A stretch of 64,000 nt of DNA from Ehretia macrophylla (lineage: Eukaryota > Streptophyta > Magnoliopsida > Boraginales > Ehretiaceae). The translations under genes were made by a program, and so were the position numbers. This document shows, piece by piece, positions 44,808 to 56,966 of the stretch; positions within the stretch are counted from its first letter, which is position 1, and each line of letters begins with the position of its first letter. The stretch spans positions 26,133,853-26,197,852 of the forward strand of contig CM075773.1 of assembly GCA_037974665.1 (NCBI GenBank). Reading direction: 5' to 3'. The notes under the pieces were generated by a model that was given only the letters and a program-made list of their open reading frames with translations, was not told the origin of the DNA and did no database searches.

Positions 44808-45345
44808 GTCATGTTTCGTGCACAAATCCTTTATGTGTTGACGGTTCACAGTCCCACCCAGAGAGATGGCCCATTCAAAAGGCCCAATGGGCTTAACGAC
44901 AAACCATCTGCTTCAATAATGCAGCATCCTCGCAAGACGTGATATCCACGCGTTGTAGGGCCCTGTAATATCCCGCAAGTTAGGTTGTTGTCCTTTTAAC
45001 AGCTCACGACGTTCAATCCGGGACTAAAAAATAGAGCAAAAGAAGAAAAGAGGCACGAAACTGAAGAAAACATTCTATTTTGGGCTCAAAAAATTGGCGC
45101 AACTGAATAGGCTTGCCCCCGTCATAGAGCTCTCGAAGAGCTTTCCAACGGTATGCTGTGCATCGTGTAACTCCTTACGAATTAAAAGTTATGGGCACTG
45201 GAGTGACAGAGACCTGGTCACAAGCCCACGCCCTCGGTTTGCAGGCCCAGCCTCTACGTGAAGCAAAGTTGTCTTGCCCAAGGTGCCGTGGGATTCGGTA
45301 ATAGAAATGCAGTGGATAAAATAACTTGGCAACCCTAAAGAGGGG

Positions 45346-45463
45346 GGGTGCAACACGAGGACTTCCCATGGGGTCACCAATCCTTGTACTACTCTCGCCC
45401 AAGCACGCTTAACTTCGGAGTTCTGATAGGATCTGGTGCTTTAGTGCTGGTATGATTGCACCC
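45346..45463 (-). rRNA. 5S rRNA locus S59, terminator deleted
   Basis: catggggtcaccaatccttgtac, box A intact, gataggatctggtgcttt. The 3' flank runs aaccctaa straight into agaggggggg: about 20 bp with both T-tracts are gone, so Pol III would read into spacer. Confidence 0.88.
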
Positions 45464-46005
45464 GTCATGTTGTGGGCACAAATCCTTTGTGTTGATGGTT
45501 CACAATCCCAGCCTAGAGAGATTGCCCATTCAAAAGGCCCAGTGGGCTTAACGACAACCCATCCGCTTTAACAACGTAGCATCCTCGCTAGACGTGATAT
45601 CGACAGGTCGTAGGGCCCTGTAATATCCCACAACTTAGGTTGTCGTCCTTTTAACAGCTCACGATGTACGATCCGGTATGAAAAAACATAACAAAGGAAG
45701 AAAAGTGGCCCAAAACTAATGAAAACATTCGATTTTCAGCTGAGCAGGCTTATTGCCCTTGTCGTTGAGCTCTCAGATAGCTTTCCAATGGTATGCTGTG
45801 TGCCGCACAACTCCTTACGGATCAAAAGTTATGGGCACCAGAGCGATAGAGACCTAGTCGCAAGCCCTACGCCCTCGGTTTGCCGGCCTACCCTCTACGG
45901 GAAGCGAAGTTGTCTCGCCCAAGGTGCCGTTGGATTCGGTAATAGAAATGTGGTGGATAAAGTATCTTGGCAACCCTAACCGGGTCAAAAAAGACTGAAA
46001 ATGGG

Positions 46006-46123
46006 GGTTACAACACGAGGACTTCCCACGGGGTCACCCATCCTAGTACTACTCTTGCCCTAGCACGCTTAACTTGGGAGTTCTGATGGGATCCGATGCA
46101 TTAGTACTGGTATGATCGTACCC
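46006..46123 (-). rRNA. 5S rRNA locus S60
   Basis: ttacaacacgagg, cacggggtc, ctcttgccctagcacgc, cttgggagttc, tagtactgg, 5' end cgtaccc. Group of S14, S37 and S50. Confidence 0.87.
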
Positions 46124-46685
46124 GTCATGTTGTGGGCACAAATCCTTTATGTGTTGACCGTTCACTGTCCTAGCCCATAAAGATGGCCCATTCAAATGGC
46201 CCAATGGGCTTAACGACAACCCATCCGCTTCAACAACGCAGCATTCTTGCAAGACGTGATATCGATGCATTGTAGGCCCTCTAATGTCCCGCGAGTTAGG
46301 TTGTCGTCCTGTTAACAGCTCACGACGTACAATCTAGGACGAAAAAACAGAGCAAAAGATAAAAAGTGGTACGAAACTGATGAAAACATTCAATTTTGTG
46401 CTCTAAAAATAGGTGCAGCCGAGCAGGCTTTTTGACCCCTCGTAGTGCTCTCGGAGAGCTTTCCAACGGTAAGTTGTGCGCTGCGTAACTCCTTACGGAT
46501 CAAAAGTTATGGGCACTGGAGCGACGAAGACCTGGTCACAAGCCCTACGCCCTCAGTTTTGCGGGCCTACCCTCTACGTGAAGTGAAGTTGTCTTGCCCA
46601 AGGAGCCGTGGGATTCGATAATGGAAATGTGGTGGATAACGTATCTCGACAAACCTAACTGGGGCAAAAAAAAATTGAAAAGGGG

Positions 46686-46803
46686 GGGTGCAACACGACG
46701 AATTCCCAGGGGGTCACCCGTCCTAGTACTACTCTTGCCCAAGCACGCTTAACTTCGGAGTTCTGATGGGATCCGGTGCATTAGTGCTGGTATCATCGCA
46801 CCC
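46686..46803 (-). rRNA. 5S rRNA locus S61
   Basis: Box A intact; cacgacgaattccc, cccgtcct, ctcttgccc, tatcatcgcaccc. About six changes. Group of S15, S38 and S51. A perfect AGCTCTCGGAGAGCT palindrome lies in the next spacer at 47128. Confidence 0.9.
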
Positions 46804-47365
46804 GCCATGTTGAGTGCATAAATCCTTTATGTGTTGACGGTTCACATTCCCAGCCTAGAGAGATGGCCGATTCAAAAGGCCCAATGGGCTTAACAACAAC
46901 CCATCCGCTTCAACAACGCAGCATCCTCGCAAGACGCGATATCGACGCGTTGTAGGGCCCTCAAATGTCCCGCGAGTTAGGTTGTCGCCCTTTTAACAGC
47001 TCACGACGTACGATCCGGGACGAAAAAAAAGAGCAAAAGAAGAAAAGTGGCGCGAAACTGTTGAAAACGTTCGATTTTGGGCTCCAAAAAAATAGGCAGC
47101 AGAGCAGGCTAGTTGTTCTCGTCGTAGAGCTCTCGGAGAGCTTTCCAACGGTATGCTATGCGCCGCGTAACGCCTTACGAATCAAAAGTTATGGGCACTG
47201 AAGCGACGAAGACCTGATCACAAGCCCTACGCCATCGGTTTGCGTGCCCAGCCTCTACGTGAAGCAAAGTTGTCTTGGCCAAGGTACTGTGGGATACGGT
47301 AATAGAAATGTGGCGGATAAAGTATCTTGCCAACCTTAACCAGACCAAAAAAAATTGAAAAGGGG

Positions 47366-47483
47366 GGGTGCAACACGAGGACCTCCCAGGGGGTCGCCCA
47401 TCTTAGTACTACTCTCGCCCAAGCACGTTTAACTTCGGAGTTCTGATGGGATCCGATGCATTAGTGCATGTATGATCGCACCC
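47366..47483 (-). rRNA. 5S rRNA locus S62 (type A-like)
   Basis: gacctcccagggggtcgcccatcttag, cacgttt, ccgatgc, gcatgtatgatcgcaccc. Box C GGTGA is changed (gtcgccc on +). Group of S16, S39 and S52 without the ggcgg change. Confidence 0.88.
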
Positions 47484-48044
47484 GTCATGTTGTGGGCACA
47501 AATCCTTTATGTGTTGACGGTTCACAGTCCCAGCCCAAAGGGATGACCCATTTAAAAGGCCCAATAGGCTTAACGACAACCCATCCGCTTCAACAACGCA
47601 GCATCCTCGCAAGACGTGATATCGATGCGTTGTAAGGCCCTGTAATATTCTGCGAGTTAGGTTGTCTTCCTTTTAACAACTCACGACGTACGATTCGGAA
47701 CGGAAAAACAATGCGAAAGAAGAAAAGTGGCCCGAAACTGATGAAAATGTTTGATTTTAGGTTCCGAAAACAGGCGCAGCTGAGCAGGCTTCCTGCCCCC
47801 GTTGTACAGCTCTCGGTGAGCTTTAAAACAGTATGATGTGCGCCGCATAACTCCTTACGGATTAAAAGTTATGGGCACTGGAGTGACGGAGACCTGATCA
47901 CAAGCCCCACGCACACGATTTCCGGGCCCAGCCTCTACGTGAAGCAAAGTTGTCTTGCCCAAGGTGCCGAGAGATTTGGTAAGAGAAATGTGGTGGACAA
48001 AGTATCTCTGCAACCCTTACTGGGGCAAAAAATATATAAAAGGG

Positions 48045-48162
48045 GGGTGCAACCTGAGGACTTCCCACGGGGTCACCAATCCTAGTACTACTCTCGCCCA
48101 AGCACGCTTAACTTCGGAGTTCTAATGGCATCTGGTGCATTAGTGCTTGTACGATCGTACCC
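48045..48162 (-). rRNA. 5S rRNA locus S63
   Basis: aacctgagg, cacggggtcaccaat, box A intact, ggcatctgg, gcttgtacgatcgtaccc. Terminator reduced to a T6 and TATATA string. Block partner of S1. Confidence 0.88.
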
Positions 48163-48723
48163 GTCATGTTGTGGGTACAAATACTTTATGTGTTGACCGT
48201 TCACAATTCCAGACCAGAGAGATGGCCCATTGAAAAGGCCCAATTGGTTTAACGACAACCCATCCGCTTCAACAACGCAGCATTCTCACAAGACGTGATA
48301 TCGACGCATTGTAGGGCCCTGTAATATCCACTGAGTTAGGTTGTCGTCCTTTTAACAACTCACGACGTAAAATTCTGGACGTAAAACAGAGCAAAAGAAG
48401 AAAAATGGCCGAAAACTGATTAAAACGATTAATTTTGGGCTCCGAAAACAGGCGCGGCTGAGCAGGCTTGCTGCATCCATCGTAGAGCTCTCGAAGAGTT
48501 TTCCAACGGTATGCTCTATGTCGCGTAACTCATTACGGATTAAAAGTTATGGGCACCAGAGCAACGGAGACCTGGTCACAAGCCCTACTCCCTCGGTTTA
48601 CGGGCCCAGCCTCTACGTGAAGCGAAGTTGTCTTGCCCAAGGTGCCGTTGGATTCAGTAATAGAAATGTGGTGGATAAAGTATCTTGGCAACCTTAACCG
48701 GGGCAAAAAAAATTGAAAATGGG

Positions 48724-48841
48724 GGGTGCAGCACAAGGACTTCCCAAGGGGTTACCCATCCTAGTACTACTCTCGCCCAAGCACACTTAACTTCGGAGTT
48801 CTGATGGGATTTGATGCATTAGTGCTGGTTTGATTGCACCC
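48724..48841 (-). rRNA. 5S rRNA locus S64
   Basis: gcagcacaagg, caaggggttaccc (box C change), box A cacactt, gggatttgatgc, ggtttgattgcaccc. Block partner of S2. Confidence 0.87.
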
Positions 48842-49403
48842 GTCATTTTGTGGGCATAATTCCTTTATGTGTTGACTGTTCACAGTCCCAGCCCAGAGAG
48901 ATTGCCTATTCAAAAGGCCCAATGGGCTTAACGATAACCCCTCCACTTCAACAACGTAGCATCCTCGCAAGACGTGATATCGGCGCGTTGTAAAGCCATC
49001 TAATGTCCCACGAGTTAGGTTTTCATCCATTTAACAGCTCACGACGTACCATCCAGGATGGAAAAACATAGCAAAACAAGAAAAGTAGCCCGAAACTGAT
49101 GAAAACATTTGATTTTGGGCTTCAAAAAGAGGCACAGCTGACCAAGATTGCTGCCCCTTTCGTAGAGCTCTTGGAGAGCTTTCCAACGGTATGATGTGTG
49201 CCGTGTAACACCTTACGAATCAAAAGTTATAGGCATCGGAGCGACGAAGACCTGGTCACAAGCCCTACTCCCTCGGTTTGCGGGCCCAGCCTTTACATGA
49301 AGGGAAGTTGTCTTGCCCAAGGTGCCGTGGGAATCGATAATAGAAATGTGGTGGACAAAGTATCTTGGCAACCCAAAACGGGGTAAAAAATAATTGAAAA
49401 GGG

Positions 49404-49521
49404 CAGTGCAACATGAGGACTTCCTTGGGGGTCACCCATCCCAGCATTATTCTCACCGAATCACGCTTAACTTCGGAGTTCTGATGGGATCCGGTGCATT
49501 AGTGCTGGTATGATCGCACTC
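49404..49521 (-). rRNA. 5S rRNA locus S65
   Basis: cagtgcaacatgagg, ccttggggg, cccagcattattctcaccgaatcacgc; the 5' half equals the consensus except the final gcactc. Shares cagcattattctc with S3 at -44,756 bp. Confidence 0.89.
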
Positions 49522-50042
49522 GTCATGTTAAGGGCATAAATCCTTTATGTGTTGACGGTTCACAGTCCCAGCCCAGAGAAATGGCCCATTCAAAAGGCAC
49601 AATGGGCTTAACGACAACCCATCCGCTTCAACAACGCAACATTCTCGCAAGACGTGATATCGACACATTGTAGGGCCCTCTAATATCCCACAAGTTAGGT
49701 TGTCATCCTTTTAACAGCTCACTACGTACGATCTGGGATGATAAAATAGAGCAAAAGAAGAAAAATAGCCGAAAACTGATTAAAATGTTCGATTTTGGGC
49801 TACGAAAACAGGCGCGGCTGTTTAACGGTATGCTGTGCGTTTCGTAACTCCTTACGGATTCAAAGTTATGGGCACCGGAGTGACAGAGACCTAGTCACAA
49901 GCCCTACGCCCTCGGTTTGAGGCCCCAACCTCTAGGTGAAGCGAAGTTCTCTTGCCCAAGGTACCGTGGGATTCGGGAATAGAAATGTGGTGGATAAGGT
50001 ATCTTGGCAACCCTAACCGGGGCAAAAAAAATTGAAAATGGG

Positions 50043-50160
50043 GGGTGCAACATGAGGACTTCCCAGGGGGTCACCCGTCCTAGTACTACTCTCGCCCAAG
50101 CATGCTTAACTTCGGAGTTCTGATGGGATCCGATGCATTAATGCTGGTATGATCGCATCC
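50043..50160 (-). rRNA. 5S rRNA locus S66
   Basis: acatgagg, cccgtcct, box A gcatgc, ccgatgcattaatgc, gcatcc. Adjoining spacer has the deletion near 49820 shared with S4. Partners S4 and S76. Confidence 0.89.
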
Positions 50161-50722
50161 ATCATGTTGTGGGCACAAATCCTTTATGTGTAGACCGTTG
50201 ATAGTCCTAGCCCAGAGAGATGGCCCATTCAGAAGGCCCAATGGGCTTACCGACAATCCATCCGCTTCAACAATGCAACAACCGCACAATACGTGATATC
50301 GACGTGTTGTAGGGCCCACTAATGTCATGTGAGTTAGGTTGTCGTCCTTTTAACAACTCACGACGTACGATCCAGGACAGAAAAATAGAGTAAAAGAAGA
50401 AAAGTGGCCCGAAACTGATGAAAAATGTTAGATTTTGGGCTCCAAAAACAGGTGCAGCTGAGCAGGCTTGCCGCCACCGTCATAGAGCTCTCAGAGAGCT
50501 TTCCAACTGTATGATGTGCGTGGCGTAACTCCTTACAGATTAAAAGTTATGGGCACTCGAGCGACGAAGACCTGGTCACAAGCCTAACGCCCTCGGTTTG
50601 TAGTCCCAGCCTCTATGTGAAGTGAAGTTGTCTTACCCAAGGTACTGTGGGATTCGGTAATAGAAATGTGGTGGATAACGTATCTTGGAAACCCTAACTG
50701 GGGAAAGAAAAATTGAGAAGGG

Positions 50723-50840
50723 GGGTGCAACACGAGGACTTCACAAGGGGTCACCCGTCCTAGTACTACTCTCGCCCAAGCACGCTTAAGTTCGGAATTA
50801 TGATGGGATCTGATGCAGTAATGCTGGTATGATTGCTTCC
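50723..50840 (-). rRNA. 5S rRNA locus S67
   Basis: cttcacaagg, cccgtcct, cttaagttcggaattatg (box A edge changed), gcagtaatgc, gattgcttcc. The complete partner of truncated S5; also partner of S77 (gcagtaatgc shared). Confidence 0.88.
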
Positions 50841-51401
50841 ATCATGTTGTGGGCACAAATCCTTTATGTGTTGAAAATTCATAGTCCCAGCCTAGAGAGA
50901 TGGCCCATTCAAAAGGCCTAATGGGCTTAACGACAAGCCATCCGCTTCAACAACGTAACATCCTCGTAAGACGTGATATGGATGCATTGTAGGGCCCTCT
51001 AACGTCCCGCGAGTTAGGTTGTCATCCTTTTAACAACTCACGACGTACGATCCGAGCCGAAAAAACAGAGCAAAAGAAGAAAAGTGGCCCAAAACTGATG
51101 AAAATGTTCGATTTTGGGCTTCAAAAATAGACGCAGCTGAGTAGGCTTGCTGCCCCCATCGTAGAGCTCTTGGAGATCTTCCCAACGGTGTGCTATGTGC
51201 CATGTAACTCTTTGCGGATCAAAAGTTATGGGCACCGGAACGACGAAGACCTGGTCACCAGCCCTGCGCCCTCGGTTTGCGGGCCCAGCCTCTACGTGAA
51301 GCGAAGTTGTCTTGCCCAAGGTGCCATGGGATTTGGTAATAGAAATTTGGTGGATAAAGTATCTTGGCAACCCTAACCAGGGCAAAAAAAGTTGAAAAGG
51401 G

Positions 51402-51519
51402 GGGTGCAACACGAGGACTTCACAGGGGGTCACCCATCCTAGTACTACTCTCGCCCAAGCATGCATAATTTCTGAGTTCTGTTGGGATCAGGTGCATTAG
51501 TGCTGGTATCATCACACCC
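51402..51519 (-). rRNA. 5S rRNA locus S68
   Basis: cttcacaggg, box A gcatgcataattt, tctgttgggatcagg, tatcatcacaccc. Partners S6 and S78. Confidence 0.88.
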
Positions 51520-52078
51520 GTCATGTTGAGTGCGCAAATCCTTAATGTGTTAGCTGTTGACAGTCCCAGCCCAGAGAGTTGGCCAATTCAAAAGGCCCAA
51601 TGGGCTTAACGACAACACATCTACTTCAACAACGCAGTATCCTTTCAAGACGTTATATCGACGCGTTGTAGGGCCCCCTAATGTCCCGCGAGTTTGGTTG
51701 TCGTCCGGTTAACTGCTCACAATGTACGATTCGGGACAGAAAAACAAAGCAAAAGAAAAAAAATGGCCAAAAACTGATTAAAACGTTCGATTTTGTGCTC
51801 CAAAAATAAGTGCAGTCGAGAAGGCTTGTTGCCCGTCGTAGAGCTCTCAGATAGCTTTCCAACGGTATGCTGTGCGCCGCGTAACTCCTTACGGATCAAA
51901 AGTTATGGGCATTGGAGCGGTGAGGACCTGGTGACAAGCCCTATGCCCTCGGTTTACGGGCCCAGCCTCTACGTGGTACGAAGTTGTCTTGCCCAAGGTG
52001 CCATGGGATTCGGTAATAGAAATGTGGCGGATAAAGTATCCTGGAAACCCTAACCGGGGCAAAAAGAATTGAAGAGGG

Positions 52079-52196
52079 GGGTGCAACACGAGGACTTCCC
52101 AGGGAGTCACCTATCATAGTACTATTCTCGCCCAAGCACGCTTAACTTCGGAGTTTTTATGGGATCCGGTGCATTAGTGCTGGTATGATCGCACTC
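52079..52196 (-). rRNA. 5S rRNA locus S69
   Basis: Box C agggagtcacctatcatag, tattctcgccc, box A intact, gagtttttatggg, gcactc. Retains the 3' end lost in S7. Partner S79. Confidence 0.9.
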
Positions 52197-52758
52197 ATCA
52201 TGTTGTGGGCACAAAACCTTTATGTGTTGACGGTTCACAGTCCCAACCCAGAGAGATGGCCCATTCAAAAGGCCCAATAGGCTTAACGACAACTCATCCA
52301 CTTCAACAACGCAGCATCTTCGTAAAATGTGATATCGGCTCGTTGTAGGGCCCGGTAATATCCAGCGAACTAGGTTGTCGTCCTTTTAACAGCTCACGAC
52401 GTACGATCCGGGATAGAAAAACAGAGCAAAAGAAGGAAAGTGGCCCGAAACTAATGAAAACATTCAATTTTGGGCTTTGAAAATAGGCACAATTGGGCAG
52501 GCTTGCTGTCCTCGTCGTAGAGCTCTTGGAGAGCTTTCCAAAGGTATGCTGTGTGCCGCAAAACTCCTTCCGAATTAAAAGTTATGGTCACCGGAATGAT
52601 GGAGACCTGGTCACAAGCCCCACACCCTCGGTTTGCGGGCCTAGCCTCTGCATGAAGCGAAGTTGTCTTGCCCAAGGTACCGTGGGATTTGGTAATAGAA
52701 ATGTGGTGGATAAAGTATCTTGGCAACCCTTACCAGGGCAAAAATAATTGAAAAAGGG

Positions 52759-52875
52759 GGGTGCAACACGAGGGCTTCCCAGGGGTCACCCATCCTAGTA
52801 CTACTCTCGCCCAAGCACACTTAAATTCGGAGTTCTGTTGGGATCCGATGCATTAGTGCTGCTATGATCGCACCC
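52759..52875 (-). rRNA. 5S rRNA locus S70
   Basis: 117 bp; agggcttcccaggggtc, box A cacacttaaat, tctgttggg, tgctgctatgatcgcaccc. tttaacgttcgcagcatcagcc upstream variant. Partners S8 and S80. Confidence 0.88.
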
Positions 52876-53435
52876 GTCATGTTGTGGGCACAAATCCTTT
52901 ATGTGTTTAACGTTCGCAGCATCAGCCCAGAGAGATGACCCATTCAAAAGGCCCAATGGCTTAACGACAACCCATCTTCTTTAACAACGTAGCATCCTCG
53001 CAAGACGTGATATCAACGTGTTGTATGGCCCTCTAATGTCACGCGAGTTAGGTTGTCATCCTGTTAACAACTGACGACGTACGATCCTGGACGGAAAAAC
53101 AGAGCAAAAGAAGAAAAGTGGCCTGAAACTGATGAAAACGTTCGATTTTGGGCTTCGAATATAGGCGCAGCAGACCATGTTTTTTGCCCTTATTGTAGAG
53201 CTCTCGGATTGCTTTCCAACGGTATGCTGTGCACTACGTAACTCCTTACGGATCAAAAGTTATGGGCAATGGAGCGACGAAGACCTGGCCACAAGCCCTA
53301 CACCCACGGTTTGCGGGCCCAACCTCTACGTGAAGCGAAGTTGTCTTGCCCAAGGTGCCATGGGATTCGGTAATAGAAATGTAGTGGATAAAGTATCTTG
53401 GAAACCCTACCCGGGGGAAAAAAAATAGAAGAGGG

Positions 53436-53553
53436 GGGTGCAACATGAGGCCTTCCCAGGGGATCACCCATCCTAGTACTACTCTCGCCCAAGCACGCTT
53501 AACTTCGTAGTTCTGATGGGATCCGGTACATTAGTGATGGTATGATCGCACCC
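53436..53553 (-). rRNA. 5S rRNA locus S71
   Basis: acatgaggcc, ggggatcaccc, ttcgtag, ggtacatt, gtgatgg; box A intact and 5' end perfect. Partners S9 and S81. Confidence 0.9.
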
Positions 53554-54115
53554 GTCATGTTGTGGGCACAAATCCTTTTTGTGTTGACGGTTCACAGTCC
53601 TAGCCCTGAGAGATGGCCAATTCAAAAGGCCCAATGGGCTTAACGACAACCCATCCGCTTCAACAGCGCAGCATCCTCGCAAGACTTCATATCGACGAGT
53701 TGTAAGGCCCTGTAATATCCAGCGAGTTAGGTTGTCGTCCTTTTAACAACTCACGACGTACGATCCTGGATGAAAAAATAGAGCCAAAGAAGAAAAGTGA
53801 CCCGAAACTGATGAAAACGTTTGATTTTGGGCTCTGAAAACAGGTGCAGCTGGGCATGCTTCCTGCACCCGTCGTACAGCTCTCGGTGAGCTTTTCAACG
53901 TCATGCTGTGTGCCGCGTAACTCCTTACGGATTAAAATTTATGGGCACCAGAGTGACGGAGATCTCGTCACAATCCCCACGCCCTTGGTTTGCGAGCCCG
54001 GCCTCCACGTGAAGCGAAGTTGTCTTGCCCAAGGTGCCGTGGGATTCGTTAATAGAAATGTGGTGGATAAAGTATCTTGGCAACCCTTACCGGCGTAAAA
54101 AAAAATTGAAAAGAG

Positions 54116-54233
54116 GGGTGCAACATGAGGACTTCCCAGGGGGTCACCCATCCTAGTACTACTCTCGCCCAAGCACGCTTAACTTCGGAGTTCTGATGGG
54201 ATCCGTTGCATTAGTGTTGTTACGATCTCACCC
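54116..54233 (-). rRNA. 5S rRNA locus S72
   Basis: Consensus through boxes A and C except acatgagg; 5' end of the tgttgttacgatctcaccc class with ccgttgc. Partner S82 at +6,806 bp. Confidence 0.9.
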
Positions 54234-54795
54234 GTCATGTTGTGGGCACAAATACTTTATGTGTTGACCGTTCACAGTCCCAGACCTGAGAGATGGCCCA
54301 TTCAAAAGGCCCAATGGGCTTAACGACAACCCATCCACTTCAACAACGCAGCATTCTAGCAAGACGTGATATCGACGCGTTGTAGGGCCCTGTAATATCC
54401 CACGAGTTAGGTTGTCGTCCTTTTAACAGCTCACAACGTACGATTCGGGACAAAAAAACAGAGCAAAAGAAGAAAAATGGCTAGAAATTGATTAAAACAT
54501 TCGATTTTGGTTTCCGAAAATAGACGCGGTTGAGCAGGCTTCCTGCCCTCATTGTAGAGCTCTCGGAGAGCTTTCCAACGGTATGTTGTACGTTGCGTAA
54601 CTCCTTACGAATTAAAAGTTATGGGCACCAGAGCAACGGAGACCTAGTCACAATCCCCACGCCCCCGGTTTGCGGGCCCAGCCTTTACGTGAAGCGAAGT
54701 TGTCTTGCCCAAGGTGCTGTGGGATTCGGTAATAAAAATATAGCGGATAAAGTATCTTGGCAACCCTAACCGGGGCAAAAAAAATCGAAAAGGGG

Positions 54796-54912
54796 GGGTG
54801 CAACACGAGGACTTCCCAGGGGTCACCCATCCTAGTACTACTCTCGCCCAAGCAAGCTTAACTTGGGAGTTCTGATGGGATCCGGTGCATTAGTGTTGGT
54901 ATGATCAAACCC
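54796..54912 (-). rRNA. 5S rRNA locus S73
   Basis: 117 bp; box A caagctt; cttgggag; gtgttggtatgatcaaaccc. Partner S83 at +6,803 bp. Spacer has the cacgcccccggtttgcggg variant. Confidence 0.89.
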
Positions 54913-55474
54913 GTCATGTTAAGGGCACAAATCCTTTATGTGTTGATGGTTCACAGTCCCAGCCCAGAGAGATGACCCATTTAAAAAGCCTAATGGGTTT
55001 AACGATAACCCATCCACTTCAACAACGTAGCATCCTTGCAAGGCATGATATCCACGCATTTTAGGGCCCTCGAATGTACCGCAAGTTAGGTTGTGGTCCT
55101 TTTAACAGCTCATGACGTACGATGCGGGACCGGAAAACAGAGCAAAGGAAGAAAAGTGGCCCGAAAGTTATGAAAATGTTCGATTTTGGGCTCTAAAAAC
55201 AGGTGCAGCCGAGCAAACATGCTGCCCCCATCGTAGAACTCTTGGAGAGCTTTCCAACAGTATGCTGTGCGCCGCGTAGCTCCTTACAGATCAAAAGTTA
55301 TGGGCACCGGAGCGACGAAGACCTGGTCACAAGCCCTACTCCCTCGGTTTGCGGACCCAGCCTCTACGTGAAACGAAGTTGTCTTTCCCAAGGTGCCGTG
55401 GGATTCGGTAATAGAAATGTGGTGAATAAAATATCTTGGCAACCCTAACCGGGGCAAAAAAAAATTGAAAAGGG

Positions 55475-55592
55475 GGGTGCAACACGAGGATTTCCTAGGG
55501 GGTCACCCATCCTAGTACTATTCTCACCGAAGCACGCTTAACTTCGGAGTTCTGATGGGATCCGGTGTATTAGGGCTGGTATGATCGCACCT
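55475..55592 (-). rRNA. 5S rRNA locus S74
   Basis: gatttcctaggg, tattctcaccgaagc, gtgtattagggc, gcacct. Group of S23, S30, S33 and S46. Confidence 0.88.
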
Positions 55593-56155
55593 GTAATGTT
55601 GTGGGCACAAATCTTTTATGTGTTGACAGTTCACAGTCCCAGCCCAGAGAGATGGCCCATTCAAAAGGCCCAGTGGGCTTAAAGACAACCCATCCGCTTC
55701 AATAGCGCATCATCCTCGCAAGACTTGATATCGACGCATTGTAAGGCCCTATAATATCCTGCGAGTTAGGTTGTCGTCCTTTTAACAACTCATGAGGTAC
55801 GATCCGGGACAAAAAAATTGAGCAAAAGAAGAAAAGTGGCTCAAAACTGATGAAGACGTTTGATTTTGGGCTTTGAAAATAGGTGCAGCTGGGCATGCTT
55901 CCTGCCCCCGTCGTACAGCTCTTGGTGAGCTTTCCAACGGTATGCTGTACTGCGCGTAACTCCTTATGTATTAAAAGTTATGGGCACCGGAGCAACGAAA
56001 ACCTGGTCACAATCCCCACGCCCCCCGGTTTACGGGCCCAGCCTCTACGTGAATCGAAGTTGTCTTGCCCGAGGTGCCGTGGGATTCGGTTATAGAAATG
56101 TAGAGGATAAAGTATCTTGGCAACCCTAACTGGGGTAAAAAAAATTGAAAATGGG

Positions 56156-56273
56156 GGTTGCAACACGAGGACTTCCCAGGGGGTCACCCATCCTAGTACT
56201 ACTCTCGCCCAAGCACGCTTAACTTGGGAGTTCTGACAGGATCCGATGCATTAGTGCTGGTATGATCGCACCC
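56156..56273 (-). rRNA. 5S rRNA locus S75
   Basis: About five changes: ttgcaac, cttggg, tgacagg, ccgatgc. Box A and box C intact, 5' end perfect. Upstream spacer has a 13-bp tandem duplication at 56335. Confidence 0.91.
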
Positions 56274-56848
56274 GACATTTTGTGTGCATAAATCCTTTAT
56301 GTGTTGACCGTTCACAGTCCCAGCCCAGAGATATGGCCCATTCAAATGGCCCATTCAAATGGCCCAATGGGCTTAACGATAACCCATCTGCTTCAACAAC
56401 ATAGCATCCTTGCAAGACGTGATATCGACGCGTTGTAGGGCCCTATAATATCCCGTGAGTTAGGTTGTGGTCCTTTTAACAGCTCACGACGTACAATTTG
56501 GACCCAAAAACAGAGCAAAAGAAGAAAAGTTGCTCGAAACTGATGAAAAACATTCAATTTTGGGCTCCAAAAACAGGCGCAATTGAGCACGCTTGCCGCC
56601 ATCGTCGTAGAGCTCTCAGAGAGCTTTCCAACGGTATGCTGTACGTGTCGTAACTCCTTACAGATTAAAAGTTATGGGCACTAGAGCGACAAAGACCTGG
56701 TCACAAGCCTCACGCCCTCGGTTTGCAGGCCCAGCATCTACGTGAAGTAAAGTTGTCTTACCCAAGGTACCGTGGGATTCGGTAATAGATATGTGGTGGA
56801 TAACGTATCTTGGAAACCCTAACATGGGAAAGAAAAATTGAAAAGGGA

Positions 56849-56966
56849 GGGTACAACACGAGGACTTCCCAAGGGGTCACCCGTCCTAGTACTACTCTCG
56901 CCCAAGCACGCTTAACTTCAGAGTTCTGATGGGATCCGATGCATTAATGCTAGTATTATCGCATCC
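56849..56966 (-). rRNA. 5S rRNA locus S76
   Basis: tacaac, caaggggtcacccgtcct, box A intact, ttcagag, gcattaatgctagtattatcgcatcc. Partner S66. Confidence 0.88.

Larger units (their letters stand above)
48045..53553 (-). repeat. higher-order block P2 (S63-S71)
   Basis: Partner of P1. It keeps sequence lost in P1 (complete S67 versus truncated S5, complete S69 versus S7). Homology stops after S71: S72 does not resemble S10. Confidence 0.85.
50043..54912 (-). repeat. higher-order block R1 (S66-S73), ten-unit offset
   Basis: S66-S73 match S76-S83 one to one at offsets of 6,803-6,808 bp, ten units. Shared variants include gcagtaatgc (S67/S77), cacacttaaat (S70/S80) and tgttgttacgatctcaccc (S72/S82). 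R1 overlaps P2. Confidence 0.83.

Noticed and set aside
47128-47142. Palindrome AGCTCTCGGAGAGCT in the spacer as a hairpin terminator
   Set aside because: It is far from the gene 3' end, has a one-base loop and no following T-run. The real T-tracts lie next to the gene.
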